Assembly: GCF_900107705.1 (NCBI RefSeq)
Contig: NZ_FNRE01000015.1
Location: forward strand, 1 to 64,000
Reading direction: 5' to 3'
Source: Prevotella sp. tc2-28
Lineage (GTDB): Bacteria; Bacteroidota; Bacteroidia; Bacteroidales; Bacteroidaceae
DNA length: 64,000 nt
A model generated the notes under the pieces. That model was not told the origin of the DNA. It searched no databases and saw nothing but the letters and a program-made list of their open reading frames with translations. Made by a program: the position numbers and the translations under genes. Of the stretch, positions 1-8,619 are shown one piece after another; position 1 is the first letter of the stretch, and each line of letters begins with the position of its first letter.

Positions 1-258
1 CGGATTTGGTTTGACATCTGGAATGCCTTGTCTTCTACGCTCAGGCACTTTCCCGTCTGCAAAGGTACTAATCCATCTTCGAATTGTCCTACTACTAACA
101 CCAAAATCTGCACTTAGTTGCTCAGTTGGCACATGATTTAACAAATGGGCCTTGACTATCATGCGTATTTCAGCCAAAGACTTGTGCTTTTTGACGTTTT
201 TGTGCTTTAGTGCGAGTTCCTGCAACTCCAACAAATCTGAATCTTCTGTTTTCTCCAT
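1..258 (-). CDS. Transposase-like helix-turn-helix protein, N-terminal part (runs off the left edge)
   Basis: The minus strand opens with ATG at 258 and stays open for 86 codons to the window edge. The product has a charged N-terminus (MEKTEDSDLLELQEL), then a predicted helix-turn-helix around residues 30-65 (QLSADFGVSSRTIRRWIS), followed by a basic stretch (PERRRQGIP). This is the layout of the DNA-binding front of IS-encoded transposases, where a small HTH precedes the catalytic domain. No catalytic residue is visible because the rest lies outside. An inverted repeat lies just upstream at 263-287. The neighbouring acyltransferase ORF ends within that repeat, which suggests an insertion sequence has landed at its 3' end. 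A stand-alone HTH regulator is the alternative. Confidence 0.6.
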   Translation of the reverse strand, partial: MEKTEDSDLLELQELALKHKNVKKHKSLAEIRMIVKAHLLNHVPTEQLSADFGVSSRTIRRWISTFADGKVPERRRQGIPDVKPNP

Positions 259-262
259 TTTT

Positions 263-287
263 AAACGTTGTTTTTGATTCAACGTTT
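263..287. repeat. Perfect 8-bp inverted repeat, possible IS end
   Basis: AAACGTTG (263-270) and CAACGTTT (280-287) are perfect inverted copies around a 9-nt spacer. They sit between the transposase-like start and the acyltransferase remnant, whose stop codon falls inside the repeat. It may be a terminal repeat or a regulatory dyad of the element; the other end is not in the window. Confidence 0.45.
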
Positions 288-1210
288 TTCAGGGCAAGAC
301 AAACACCCTAAACTTGCTATGATTGAGAAAAAAGTAGCTACAATGGCATAACAAATCATTGTAGAGTCGAAACGGAAAAATGGTTCGACAAATTTTGAGG
401 CACCCACAAAAAGGGGGGAGAACACATAAATTGCCAATGAGTTGCGTCCCAAATAACCGAGTAAGGACCTTCCTTGATTACCAATATATCTAACAGCAAA
501 CAGCAGGAAACAGATTATTAATAAGGTAATGAACAACCCTGGCAAAGTTCCTCTGAATAAATGATCTCTCGAAGAGAGTAATATGACCAGAGGAATTAAT
601 GCGAACCATGAGGCAGGAAAGACTTTAGTGAATGGTATTCCAGACAAACGAATCAGAACGCCTAAAAGGAAAAACAAGACGCTCTCCCATACAAAGCCAC
701 TACCTGCCATAATGGGTACTACCTCATAATGTCTGACAGAATAAGCGATGGCATAAACAATAGTACTCATCAACAAGAACTTTGATGAATTAGCCATTTG
801 AAATGAAACACCAGGTAATAAACAATGCCACAGACTATCAACACCTGTAAATACCAATAAGCACCAACTGGGTATACTAGCAAGCGAATGGCTACATCCT
901 TCAGTGTCAAGACATCCATCGAAAGCGTCGCATTAACCCCATCTCCGAACAAATGCAACAGCAGCATATAAACTGTCTCGCAAATGATATAAGGCACTAT
1001 AAGCCGAAGTATGGATCTTCCATAATCCGCAGGATTCTTGTTAATATTAGTCAAATAACCGGATATAATTAAGAAAACCGAAACATGAAATGTGTAGACA
1101 GCCATACGTACCGTTGGATAGGCTATATCCAATGCTACTAAATGAAACATGACGACAAGTATAATCATCACTCCTTTAAGATAATCTATTTCTGCTATTC
1201 TTTGGTGCAT
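279..1210 (-). pseudogene. Frameshifted acyltransferase family 3 membrane protein
   Basis: Two overlapping minus-strand frames together make one acyltransferase-3 (OafA/YrhL-like) protein. The first begins at ATG 1210 with the family opening IDYLKGVMIILVVMFHL, containing the membrane His of helix 1, and runs to a stop at 770. The second frame carries the remaining membrane helices down to 279. The frames join near 775-787, where an AAA run sits. One extra A would give a continuous reading (HQKFLLMST), so a single-base deletion is the simplest explanation. The C-terminus ends in the inverted repeat beside the transposase-like gene, so it may also be truncated. Intact relatives add acyl groups to surface sugars. 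Confidence 0.65.
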
Positions 1211-1247
1211 GATTGACAATTCATTTTCGTAATTCCTATCTCTTTGA

Positions 1248-1355
1248 CTATCCCAATGCCGCTGGGAAAGACCGAAAAGCGCATACTATAAAAGGATATA
1301 AGACAACCATTACTTTGGCCCAGTCTATCCAATTTATTCTACACTGATTTACCAT
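1248..1355 (-). pseudogene. N-terminal stub of another acyltransferase
   Basis: A 35-codon reading frame begins at ATG 1355 and reads MVNQCRINWIDWAKVMVVLYP before a stop. The motif WIDWAK is the usual start of acyltransferase-3 proteins, and the following residues resemble the first membrane helix in a disturbed form. A well-formed promoter (1363-1394) precedes it by 7 nt, so this looks like the decayed front of a once-expressed gene whose body is gone. It lies directly upstream of the frameshifted acyltransferase, in the same direction. Confidence 0.5.
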
Positions 1356-1362
1356 TATGGTG

Positions 1363-1394
1363 CAAAAATAGGAAAATATATTGTGGGAACCAAA
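1363..1394 (-). promoter_or_regulatory. Bacteroidetes -33/-7 promoter for the acyltransferase stub
   Basis: On the minus strand TTTG (1391-1394) is followed after 20 bp by TATTTTTG (1363-1370), a full match to the TTTG-N19/20-TAnnTTTG consensus. The start codon follows after 7 nt. Confidence 0.7.
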
Positions 1395-1464
1395 CAAAAA
1401 ACAAAATTTTTCCATGTAATAAAGAATCATCTCTCTAAAACACGTAAAAATCAGTTTTTATCAC

Positions 1465-1472
1465 TATCTTTG
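1465..1472 (+). promoter_or_regulatory. -7 box for the fucosyltransferase/GT4 pair
   Basis: TATCTTTG matches TAnnTTTG and lies 51 nt before the chosen start codon at 1524. No clear TTTG -33 box is visible. Confidence 0.6.
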
Positions 1473-1523
1473 CAGAAGAATTCAATATAAGGGAGATATC
1501 TTTTTATAATTTTGGAATGCAGT

Positions 1524-2360
1524 ATGAGAATCATCTGTGATGCCCCAGGTCAGACATGCAACCGTCTATGGACTTATGTTGCAAGTGTCGCTCAGTGTGT
1601 TGCTGAGCGCAAGCGAATGGCTATTTTGTTCTTCGACTGGACCATCGAGGACTTTCCCAATCTGCTCCATGCTCCGTTCATATACTATCCACTATGGCAC
1701 AAATGGTATTTGGAACGGGGTAACGGATGGAACAATTATAAGGGGTTGACATGGAAGGTGACTCACAACAAGACATGGGATAAAATCTTCCACTTCCTCG
1801 GCTTCACCAAAGGATGGAGTACAAGGACTGACACCCGCTATCTTCAACAGACATTGCCAGAGCTAAAGCGAATCTTCCGTCCCAAGGATGAGATTATGCA
1901 GAAAGCGGAGGGGATGATAGCCCAACTGAAGCAAGTATCTGACATAGTGGTTGGGGTACATATACGTCGCGGGGACTATGTCACATGGAATGACGGACGT
2001 TTTTTCTACGAATTAGAAGACTACCATCAATTCATGCTGAACGTAAAAGAGTTATACAAAGACAGAAAAGTATCATTTTTCATCAGCAGCAATGAAAATT
2101 TTTCATTGGACATATTCAATGGATGCCATTGTTGTCGCTTTGGACAAGAACCATCAGGAGCCATTCTTGATCTCTATACGCTTAGTCTCTGCGACCGCAT
2201 CATCGGTCCCTTCAGCAGCTACTCCCGTTGGGCTTCATTTATTGGGGAAATTCCACTTTGTTTTCTAGAAGTGAAAAATCAACAGTTTTCAGAAAGTGAC
2301 TTCTCCAAGATTGTCGACTATTTCCATTTCGAGAACGGTAAAGAAATATTAGACTGGTAA
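1524..2360 (+). CDS. Alpha-1,2-fucosyltransferase-like protein (GT11 type)
   Basis: The protein has 278 residues from ATG 1524; an in-frame TTG at 1512 is possible but less likely. Residues 146-152 read HIRRGDY, the GDP-fucose-binding motif of alpha-1,2-fucosyltransferases of family GT11. The N-terminal GQTCNRLW resembles the G-x-GN-x-LF/W segment that opens this fold. The expected role is transfer of fucose from GDP-fucose to a cell-surface glycan on the cytoplasmic side. It is followed one base later by a GT4 gene, so the two are probably co-transcribed from the -7 box at 1465. The overall sequence is divergent, so the acceptor and even the sugar are not certain. Confidence 0.7.
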   Translation: MRIICDAPGQTCNRLWTYVASVAQCVAERKRMAILFFDWTIEDFPNLLHAPFIYYPLWHKWYLERGNGWNNYKGLTWKVTHNKTWDKIFHFLGFTKGWSTRTDTRYLQQTLPELKRIFRPKDEIMQKAEGMIAQLKQVSDIVVGVHIRRGDYVTWNDGRFFYELEDYHQFMLNVKELYKDRKVSFFISSNENFSLDIFNGCHCCRFGQEPSGAILDLYTLSLCDRIIGPFSSYSRWASFIGEIPLCFLEVKNQQFSESDFSKIVDYFHFENGKEILDW

Positions 2361-2361
2361 T

Positions 2362-3543
2362 ATGAAAATTGCGATATTGACCTCAGGCATACTTCCTATT
2401 CCTGCTGTTCAAGGAGGAGCAGTGGAAAATCTGACAGATTTTTACCTGGAATACAACAATCAGCATAGGCTACACGATATTACCATCTATAGTGTCTGGC
2501 ACCCTGATGTGGAAAGACATCCTGCCTTACAATCTACTGTCAACCATTACGTATATATCAAGGTAACAGGATTATGGGCCAAGTTGAAAAAGAAATGGCA
2601 TCAGCTTACACGTCACGAAGAGTACTACCACTATACGATAGAATTTTATCTGCAAGAAGCCATTAAGGATATAAGCAGACGCTCTTACGACATCATTTTG
2701 ATAGAAAATCGCCCTGCTTATGCACTCAAGCTAAAAGAAGTTTCCAATGCCAAGTTAGTATATCATCTCCACAATGAGAAACTGGACAGCAAATCGGAAA
2801 AAGCACTAGACATTTACAATGCAGCTACTTGCATTATAACCGTTTCCGACTATATCAAGTCACGCGTACTGACCATCAATCATTATGACAAGAAGACAAC
2901 AACCGTATACAATGGTATAGACTTGCATGCTTTTTCTTCTTGCAACCACAGTATCAACCGCAATAGTATCGGTCTTCAAGAGGATGATTTTGTGATGGTA
3001 TTCAGCGGAAGAGTGACTGCAGAAAAAGGCATCATGCAATTGATAGAAGCGATGACTCTGCTTCAAGACTTACCCAGAATCAAACTTCTTGTGATAGGCA
3101 GTTCCTTTTATGGTAACGATGATAATGAAAACTCTTTTGCAAAAGCTTTGAGGGAAAAAGCCGCACATCTGTCTGACCGTATTATTTTCACAGGATTCAT
3201 TCCTTATGCCCAGATGCCCAACTACTTACAAATAGCCGACATTGCCGTTATTCCTTCCGTATGGGACGACCCCTTCCCCACAACGGTTCTAGAGGCACTG
3301 GCTACGGGGCTTCCCATTATTTCTACTCGGCGAGGAGGAATACCAGAACAAGTAACAGAAGAATCGGCTATCCTCCTCGACACCGATGAATACTTTGTCG
3401 ACAATTTGGCCACCGCTATCCGCAATCTCTACCAACATCCCGAGAAGCGGAAAGCTTTAGGTCAGGCTGGACTTTTGCACTCCAAATATTTCGATAAGGA
3501 ACGTTTTGCAAAAGATTTCTTTAAAGCAATACAAACTATTTGA
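2362..3543 (+). CDS. Glycosyltransferase family 4
   Basis: A 393-residue GT-B fold protein. The N-terminal half has the acceptor-domain opening MKIAILTSGILPIPAVQGGAVE, where a Gly-rich loop follows the first strand. The C-terminal half has FSGRVTAEKGI and the donor-site segment DPFPTTVLEALATGLP. In that segment the usual E-x7-E pair is D-x7-E. It starts one base after the fucosyltransferase stop and is probably the second gene of that unit. It should transfer a nucleotide-activated sugar to a growing polysaccharide; the donor cannot be named. Confidence 0.85.
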   Translation: MKIAILTSGILPIPAVQGGAVENLTDFYLEYNNQHRLHDITIYSVWHPDVERHPALQSTVNHYVYIKVTGLWAKLKKKWHQLTRHEEYYHYTIEFYLQEAIKDISRRSYDIILIENRPAYALKLKEVSNAKLVYHLHNEKLDSKSEKALDIYNAATCIITVSDYIKSRVLTINHYDKKTTTVYNGIDLHAFSSCNHSINRNSIGLQEDDFVMVFSGRVTAEKGIMQLIEAMTLLQDLPRIKLLVIGSSFYGNDDNENSFAKALREKAAHLSDRIIFTGFIPYAQMPNYLQIADIAVIPSVWDDPFPTTVLEALATGLPIISTRRGGIPEQVTEESAILLDTDEYFVDNLATAIRNLYQHPEKRKALGQAGLLHSKYFDKERFAKDFFKAIQTI

Positions 3544-3568
3544 GGTAATCATATTAACTCAAATCATA

Positions 3569-3634
3569 GCAAAACATATGGTTTTACGATGTAAAACATA
3601 TGGTTTTGTGACGCAAAATATATCATTTTACATC
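3569..3634. repeat. Three 22-bp tandem units each containing a short dyad
   Basis: Units at 3569-3590, 3591-3612 and 3613-3634 are each 22 bp. The first two share the core AAAACATATGGTTTT, an inverted repeat of AAAAC/GTTTT; the third is a diverged version, CAAAATATATCATTTTAC. The array lies between the GT4 stop and the HU-like gene, with no ORF. It does not resemble a CRISPR because there are no unique spacers. A second array of the same design occurs at 32937. Confidence 0.75.
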
Positions 3635-3736
3635 ATCTTTTGTTAATCCAAATGCAATAATGAGTTGCAAAAATCGTTATTTGGAATAGGAATTTTATGA
3701 GATTACACAAAATCACCAAAGTAAACAATAACAAAA

Positions 3737-4147
3737 ATGGATAAGACTATGGCGCTACAAATTAGAGTACAGAAAATGAAAAGAAAGGGGCAGCCAGACA
3801 AATGGTATGGGAAGGCTGTAAAGTGGCAAGACGTGTCATTAGCAACTATCGCAGAAAAGATCAGTATGGACAACTCTGTCACGGAAAGCGATGTGTATGC
3901 AGTATTAAAAGCTCTGGTCTATGAAATGAAAAAACAACTACAGATGGGAAACACGGTCAAACTTGACGGATTCGGCAGTTTTCATCTCACTGTGGAAAGT
4001 GAAACTGTAGACAACAAAGAAGACTACAAACTGGATGAACATGTCAAACGAGTTGTATGCAAATTCACTCCTACTGGCCATCGTAAAAGCGGTAAGCTCC
4101 ACTACGATTTCTGTGAGGGTGTGAAATTAAGAAAGATAAAAAAATAA
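3737..4147 (+). CDS. HU-related histone-like DNA-binding protein (Bacteroidetes type)
   Basis: A 136-residue basic protein. Residues about 1-30 form an N-terminal extension typical of the Bacteroidetes HU-related family. They are followed by an HU/IHF helical core (IAEKISMDNSVTESDVYAVLKALV) and the hallmark turn KLDGFGSFHLTV. It should bind and bend DNA. This kind of gene is often found beside Bacteroidetes capsule or exopolysaccharide loci, and here it separates the fucosyltransferase pair from the rest of the cluster. It is preceded by the 22-bp repeat array. I see no strong -7 box for it. Confidence 0.85.
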   Translation: MDKTMALQIRVQKMKRKGQPDKWYGKAVKWQDVSLATIAEKISMDNSVTESDVYAVLKALVYEMKKQLQMGNTVKLDGFGSFHLTVESETVDNKEDYKLDEHVKRVVCKFTPTGHRKSGKLHYDFCEGVKLRKIKK

Positions 4148-4168
4148 AGACTGTTACATCGTCTGGAT

Positions 4169-5149
4169 TTACTTAAACAGCCAAGGCATATACCTGTTCA
4201 TGCCTCTTGAAATATACATTCCTACGATGGCTACCGATAATATCTTTATGAGGGTAATCATATAGAACACAATGCCTTCAGTTGGAAAATGTAACATTGA
4301 ATGAAACACTTGATGACAAATTCGTAAAAGAAACATCTGGGAACAAAAGATAACGAGAGAATGATGACCAAAATCAACTAAAAGCCCCCCCAACGGGGTT
4401 TTCTCTATCTTTATTGACAACCATAATAGGAAAACCGCCCCTAAAACACAACCTAAATAATAAAGTATAAAACTGCGACCATATTCACGAACAGATAGAT
4501 TGTCGCCTCCATTGAATAAAATGACTAAGAAAAAAAATACCAATGTCAAAATATATGTATAATCCGACCGACTCAACAATGATTTATCGCTTCGTAATAC
4601 AACTCCTGCATACATAAATGCAGCCACCAAACAGGCATTATCCAAGTTCCAAGGGAGCAGTATTGGAATATACTGACAGCCAAAAGTATAGATAGTAAAA
4701 AACATCAGAATCCAATTGGCCTTTTCCTGGTTTTTCATTAAGAAAAGAAACGGAATATAAGCTGACAACATGGAAGTCAGGAACCACAGAGGAGGATTAC
4801 CTCCCCCCATCAAAAAAATGTTGTCTATAGTATGATATGGATAAAGGCAGTATCGGGAATAGAATACGCCAAGAATATCAAAGATTGAGAAACGTTGATA
4901 GAGCAAGAGCATTACAATGCTAAAAAAGAAATAAGGTTTCAGTAATCTAACTGCTCTTTTAGAAAATTGATGAAGATAAGATTCATCATGATATTTATAT
5001 GTATATCCTGATGCAATAAAAAACAAAGGGACAAAAAAATCTCCCATATTTGACATCAACCATTCTTCTGCTCCAGAATGACTGAATATGACCATTAGGA
5101 TACCAAGACCTTTCAGAATATCAATATAGTCTAGTCGTTGCTTATTCAT
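4169..5149 (-). CDS. Acyltransferase family 3 membrane protein
   Basis: A 326-residue polytopic protein opening with RLDYIDILKGLGILMVIFSHS, the acyltransferase-3 signature. The His near the end of helix 1 is thought to be catalytic. About ten hydrophobic segments follow. Members transfer acetyl or other acyl groups onto exported sugars such as O-antigen or capsule residues. The start overlaps the end of the upstream DUF6056-like gene by 8 nt, so the two are translationally linked and probably transcribed from the promoter at 6481. The gene is intact, unlike the relatives at 279-1355. Confidence 0.85.
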   Translation of the reverse strand: MNKQRLDYIDILKGLGILMVIFSHSGAEEWLMSNMGDFFVPLFFIASGYTYKYHDESYLHQFSKRAVRLLKPYFFFSIVMLLLYQRFSIFDILGVFYSRYCLYPYHTIDNIFLMGGGNPPLWFLTSMLSAYIPFLFLMKNQEKANWILMFFTIYTFGCQYIPILLPWNLDNACLVAAFMYAGVVLRSDKSLLSRSDYTYILTLVFFFLVILFNGGDNLSVREYGRSFILYYLGCVLGAVFLLWLSIKIEKTPLGGLLVDFGHHSLVIFCSQMFLLRICHQVFHSMLHFPTEGIVFYMITLIKILSVAIVGMYISRGMNRYMPWLFK

Positions 5150-6455
5150 AATTATTTTTCAGAGCGGTTGGAATGATTTTCAAATGCTTTGCGGCTTTAG
5201 TATAATATAGCGAGAAAGTTAGAAGTTCGAAAGGTCTTTCACTACAAAGGGGAGTAGGAATGTATCTTTTCACAATATGTGATTCTGGATGCAAATCGTA
5301 ATAGACAGTACCGTTAGGACTGTGCAAATATAGCGCTATTACTTCATCATACTGTTTGCGTACCTCGCCAGAACGATAAACGAGCCAAGAGAAATGCACA
5401 ACCAAGAGCAGTAGACAAGTATAAGAAAGGTTCGTGAGGAAATATCCATTTCGTTCTTTATAAGCAAAGACCTTTAAAAGTAAGATAAAAGAGAACAGCT
5501 CCGTACCCCATAGCACTCGGCCATTTCGATAGCCCACATAGAATAAGAAGAGCGACTGAAAAGCCAATGCTACCAATAGTAAACGATTCTGCTTTATAAA
5601 ATCTGTACTTCTGGAGAAGACAACCCACGCCAAGAGGAATAACCAGAAGATTCTTAGTCGGGAAAAAGACAATAGATGATTATATAATGGCAATGCAGCA
5701 TCTGTGCGATTGAAATTTCCCGGAGCTATACACAACAAGAAGGCTCCTGCAACAAAACAGATTGCCCAGATCAGCTTTTGAGTATTCAACCGATGACTAT
5801 ATATATCAAAGCACTGGTCAAAGAACAAGCCTGCTGCTATGCCAACGGCCAATCCCTCATGTGACCACCCTGCTCCAAAAGCGAAGACACAACCCATGCC
5901 AACTAACCAAGAGGATACGCGATGGTGACCTATGAAAAAATACAAATACAAGAATGATGCACAAATAGCAGAGCTCCACAGATAGTTCAAAGCATAAGTC
6001 ATCAGGAAAAAACAGGTATTCGTCTCGGGCATTAACAACCAAAGTCCCGACAAAACCACAACCCACCATTTCCAGAATCGCTTTCGATGGTCTACTATCA
6101 GCAACGTTACCATCGTTATCATCAAAAAGAACACGAAGGCATTCAATACATTGAACACTGGTTTTCCTATCAGCGCACCAAATACCTGGCTCGTCATATG
6201 AGGGAAGAGACGACCATTGGCATTCATGTAATGATAATAGCTGGACTCAAGCAAATCTGGTATAGACTCGACTCGTTCATAACGCCCCAACTGTATGGTA
6301 TCAGCTACTGCCGAGTTACTCATAGCTGCACCCAATGACGCATCCGCCTTCAAGGTATACACAACATCTTCCCACATCAACGGAGTACGTGAAGAAATCA
6401 CATAAACAAAAAGCAGAGTCAGCAATGCGAATATCTTAATAAGGATATCTTTCAT
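5142..6455 (-). CDS. Large polytopic membrane protein, probably DUF6056 family
   Basis: A 437-residue protein with about ten membrane helices and a long periplasmic-looking loop near residues 30-90 that holds conserved-looking acidic and aromatic residues (WEDVVYTLK; YHYMNANGRLFPH). This arrangement resembles DUF6056/GtrII-like membrane proteins of polysaccharide loci, some of which are thought to move sugars from lipid carriers. It is the only candidate in the cluster for a polymerase-like or lipid-linked sugar transferase role, but that is inference. It leads a two-gene leftward unit with the acyltransferase and has its own -7 box at 6481-6488. Confidence 0.55.
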   Translation of the reverse strand: MKDILIKIFALLTLLFVYVISSRTPLMWEDVVYTLKADASLGAAMSNSAVADTIQLGRYERVESIPDLLESSYYHYMNANGRLFPHMTSQVFGALIGKPVFNVLNAFVFFLMITMVTLLIVDHRKRFWKWWVVVLSGLWLLMPETNTCFFLMTYALNYLWSSAICASFLYLYFFIGHHRVSSWLVGMGCVFAFGAGWSHEGLAVGIAAGLFFDQCFDIYSHRLNTQKLIWAICFVAGAFLLCIAPGNFNRTDAALPLYNHLLSFSRLRIFWLFLLAWVVFSRSTDFIKQNRLLLVALAFQSLFLFYVGYRNGRVLWGTELFSFILLLKVFAYKERNGYFLTNLSYTCLLLLVVHFSWLVYRSGEVRKQYDEVIALYLHSPNGTVYYDLHPESHIVKRYIPTPLCSERPFELLTFSLYYTKAAKHLKIIPTALKNNYE

Positions 6456-6480
6456 GAAACAGCAAATGAATAATCACATG

Positions 6481-6528
6481 CAAAAGTACACAAAAATTTT
6501 GATAGAAAGAAATTATTTCGTATTTTTG
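6481..6528. promoter_or_regulatory. Divergent -7 promoters for the DUF6056-like and GtrB-like genes
   Basis: The minus strand has TACTTTTG (6481-6488) for the gene at 6455. The plus strand has TTTG (6498-6501), 19 bp, then TATTTTTG (6521-6528) for the gene at 6552, a full consensus match. The two transcripts diverge from a 96-bp gap. Confidence 0.75.
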
Positions 6529-6551
6529 CAACGACATAAACATACTTGACG

Positions 6552-7493
6552 ATGAATAAACTTGTTTCTATACTCATACCCTGCTATAACGAGGAAGCGT
6601 CTTTGCCGAAACTTTATGAGGAAGTCAATAAACTAATGGACAGCGAAACCAGCTACAACTGGGAATTACTCTTTGTAAATGACGGTAGTCAGGACAGGAC
6701 GATTGACATCATTAAGGAACTATATGCCAAAGACAGCAGAATATCCTATATCGACCTTTCACGCAACTTTGGCAAAGAGAATGCCATGCTGGCAGGTTTT
6801 GACCACGTGAAAGGTGACTGCATGGTGATTATGGACGCAGACTTGCAAGACCCGCCTTCATTGATTCCCGAGATGCTGAAATACTGGGAAGAAGGGTATG
6901 ATGATGTTTATGCCAAGCGAAACTCACGAGGGAAAGAAAGCTGGCTCAGACGTCAGTTCTCGCTGCTTTTTTATAATATTCTCGACCACTCAACGCGGTA
7001 TGAGGTCCTTCGTAATGTGGGGGACTTCCGCCTATTAGACAGAAAATGTATTGACGCATTGAAACAATTGCGTGAAAGTGAGCGATATACGAAAGGGTTG
7101 TTCTGCTGGATTGGCTATCGCAAAAAAGAGATCATCTTCGATAGAGGTAACCGTGTGGCAGGACAGTCAAACTGGGGTTACCATGCTTTGTTCAACCTAG
7201 CTATTGAAGGAATCACAGGTTTCACCACTGCCCCACTTCGCTTTGCAACCTTCATCGGATTAATCATCGCCATCTGGGCTTTAGGATATATGGGATGGAT
7301 CATTGCCAAAGTATTAATCTGGGGCGACCCCGTTCAAGGTTATCCCACCATCATGACCGTCATGCTTTTCTTAGGAGCAATGCAACTTATCGCCATCGGC
7401 ATATTGGGTGAATACATTGCACGCATTTTCAACGAGGCCAAGAATCGTCCGACCTATTTAATTAACGAGTACAAGGGGAAACAAGCCTCTTAA
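6552..7493 (+). CDS. GtrB/DPM1-like polyprenyl-phosphate glycosyltransferase (GT2)
   Basis: The protein has 313 residues from ATG 6552, following an in-frame TTG at 6546. The N-terminal GT2 domain shows LVSILIPCYNEE, FVNDGSQD and the metal-binding DADLQDP. Two C-terminal membrane helices (about residues 230-290) follow, as in GtrB, ArnC and related enzymes that load a sugar onto undecaprenyl phosphate. The lipid-linked sugar would then be used outside the membrane, which fits the neighbouring polytopic protein at 5142. It is the only plus-strand gene in this stretch, and its stop overlaps the convergent acyltransferase end by 4 nt. Confidence 0.88.
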   Translation: MNKLVSILIPCYNEEASLPKLYEEVNKLMDSETSYNWELLFVNDGSQDRTIDIIKELYAKDSRISYIDLSRNFGKENAMLAGFDHVKGDCMVIMDADLQDPPSLIPEMLKYWEEGYDDVYAKRNSRGKESWLRRQFSLLFYNILDHSTRYEVLRNVGDFRLLDRKCIDALKQLRESERYTKGLFCWIGYRKKEIIFDRGNRVAGQSNWGYHALFNLAIEGITGFTTAPLRFATFIGLIIAIWALGYMGWIIAKVLIWGDPVQGYPTIMTVMLFLGAMQLIAIGILGEYIARIFNEAKNRPTYLINEYKGKQAS

Positions 7494-8617
7494 CGCTTGC
7501 CTATCAAAACAGAAGTAACTAGAGGCATCCACCGCTTCAACAAGTAATAGACAGCAATATACAAACATGTCTTTATCAATGGAGCAACAAGATATTGTAA
7601 GGCATGTGTCACCTCATGTGTTGTTGGGAATACTTTTCCTACCAATTGATCAACAAAAGACAAAAAAATCACATAGTGAACAGCAAACACGAAGAAAGAA
7701 CCTTCTGCGAAAACGGGTGGCAAGGAAGATGAAGTATGCCGAACACCCCATTCAGCAAAACCCAAGAACACAAACATGCCTATCAACCGTAACAACGGGA
7801 ATAACATTGATGCCGCTTCCGTTCCGTGTCTCCAAACCATTATACCCAACAACAAGACATACAACCATAAGGCTGGTTGGAAGAAACGATGGAAGAATGT
7901 TGCAAAATCTCTTTTAGTAATACTGAACCATGCTCCAAAACTATAGAAAAAGACACAACAAGAAGATAGACCTGGACTGTTTTGGAACAACCCGGAAAGG
8001 AATAAGACTGCAAGGAAGGATAACGCCCACCCCCGCCCTCGCCTAATAACAAAATATACTACGGGAGAACAGATAGAAACAACGATTAAGTCGCGAAGAA
8101 ACCACAGAGGCAAATCAACAGGTGCTGTCAGATGGCTGACATTTCCAAACCAGTCAACACTACCACCACCTATCATGTAGAAAATCCAAAAGCAGGAGAA
8201 AATACCTTTTTCCATGTAGTGTGACACTACTTCATCCGCAGCAAGTCCCATATCTATTTGACGAACAAACCAGACACCCAGTGCTATCAGGTTCCAAATA
8301 ATATAAGGTATCAATAGAGAAAAGAACCGATTCCTCATTTTTGTACGATAGAGTTGAAGGCTATAACCTTCCACCCGATAGAACATCAAGAAGCCAGAGA
8401 TAAAGAAGAAAGTTGGAACGGCGGAATGAGCAATCATTCCAGATAACAATGTTCTCACCATTTCATAAAATCCCGAATGCAAAAGGGGAACATTGGTATC
8501 CTCTGCCGGAATGCCAAAACTGTGAATATAGACCACTAACAAAATCAACGGGAATCGCAACCTACTGACAATAGTTGACTGAGCATCTGCCGTTGAAGAA
8601 GGAATATTGTTTGCCAT
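7490..8617 (-). CDS. Acyltransferase family 3 membrane protein
   Basis: A 375-residue polytopic protein with RLRFPLILLVVYIHSFG at the start (His at the end of helix 1) and TFFFISGFLMFY in helix 2, both typical of family 3 acyltransferases. It is the last gene of a leftward GT2-GT4-acyltransferase unit and starts 2 nt after the GT4 stop. It probably decorates the glycan made by that unit. It is not a close copy of the acyltransferase at 4169, so the locus could place more than one acyl modification. Confidence 0.85.
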   Translation of the reverse strand: MANNIPSSTADAQSTIVSRLRFPLILLVVYIHSFGIPAEDTNVPLLHSGFYEMVRTLLSGMIAHSAVPTFFFISGFLMFYRVEGYSLQLYRTKMRNRFFSLLIPYIIWNLIALGVWFVRQIDMGLAADEVVSHYMEKGIFSCFWIFYMIGGGSVDWFGNVSHLTAPVDLPLWFLRDLIVVSICSPVVYFVIRRGRGWALSFLAVLFLSGLFQNSPGLSSCCVFFYSFGAWFSITKRDFATFFHRFFQPALWLYVLLLGIMVWRHGTEAASMLFPLLRLIGMFVFLGFAEWGVRHTSSSLPPVFAEGSFFVFAVHYVIFLSFVDQLVGKVFPTTHEVTHALQYLVAPLIKTCLYIAVYYLLKRWMPLVTSVLIGKR

Positions 8618-8619
8618 CC

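Noticed and set aside
3569-3634. CRISPR array
   Set aside because: Units are contiguous without spacers, only three copies, and there are no cas genes in the window.
3737-4147. Toxin-antitoxin antitoxin
   Set aside because: The HU core and GFGSF turn identify a histone-like protein; there is no partner toxin.
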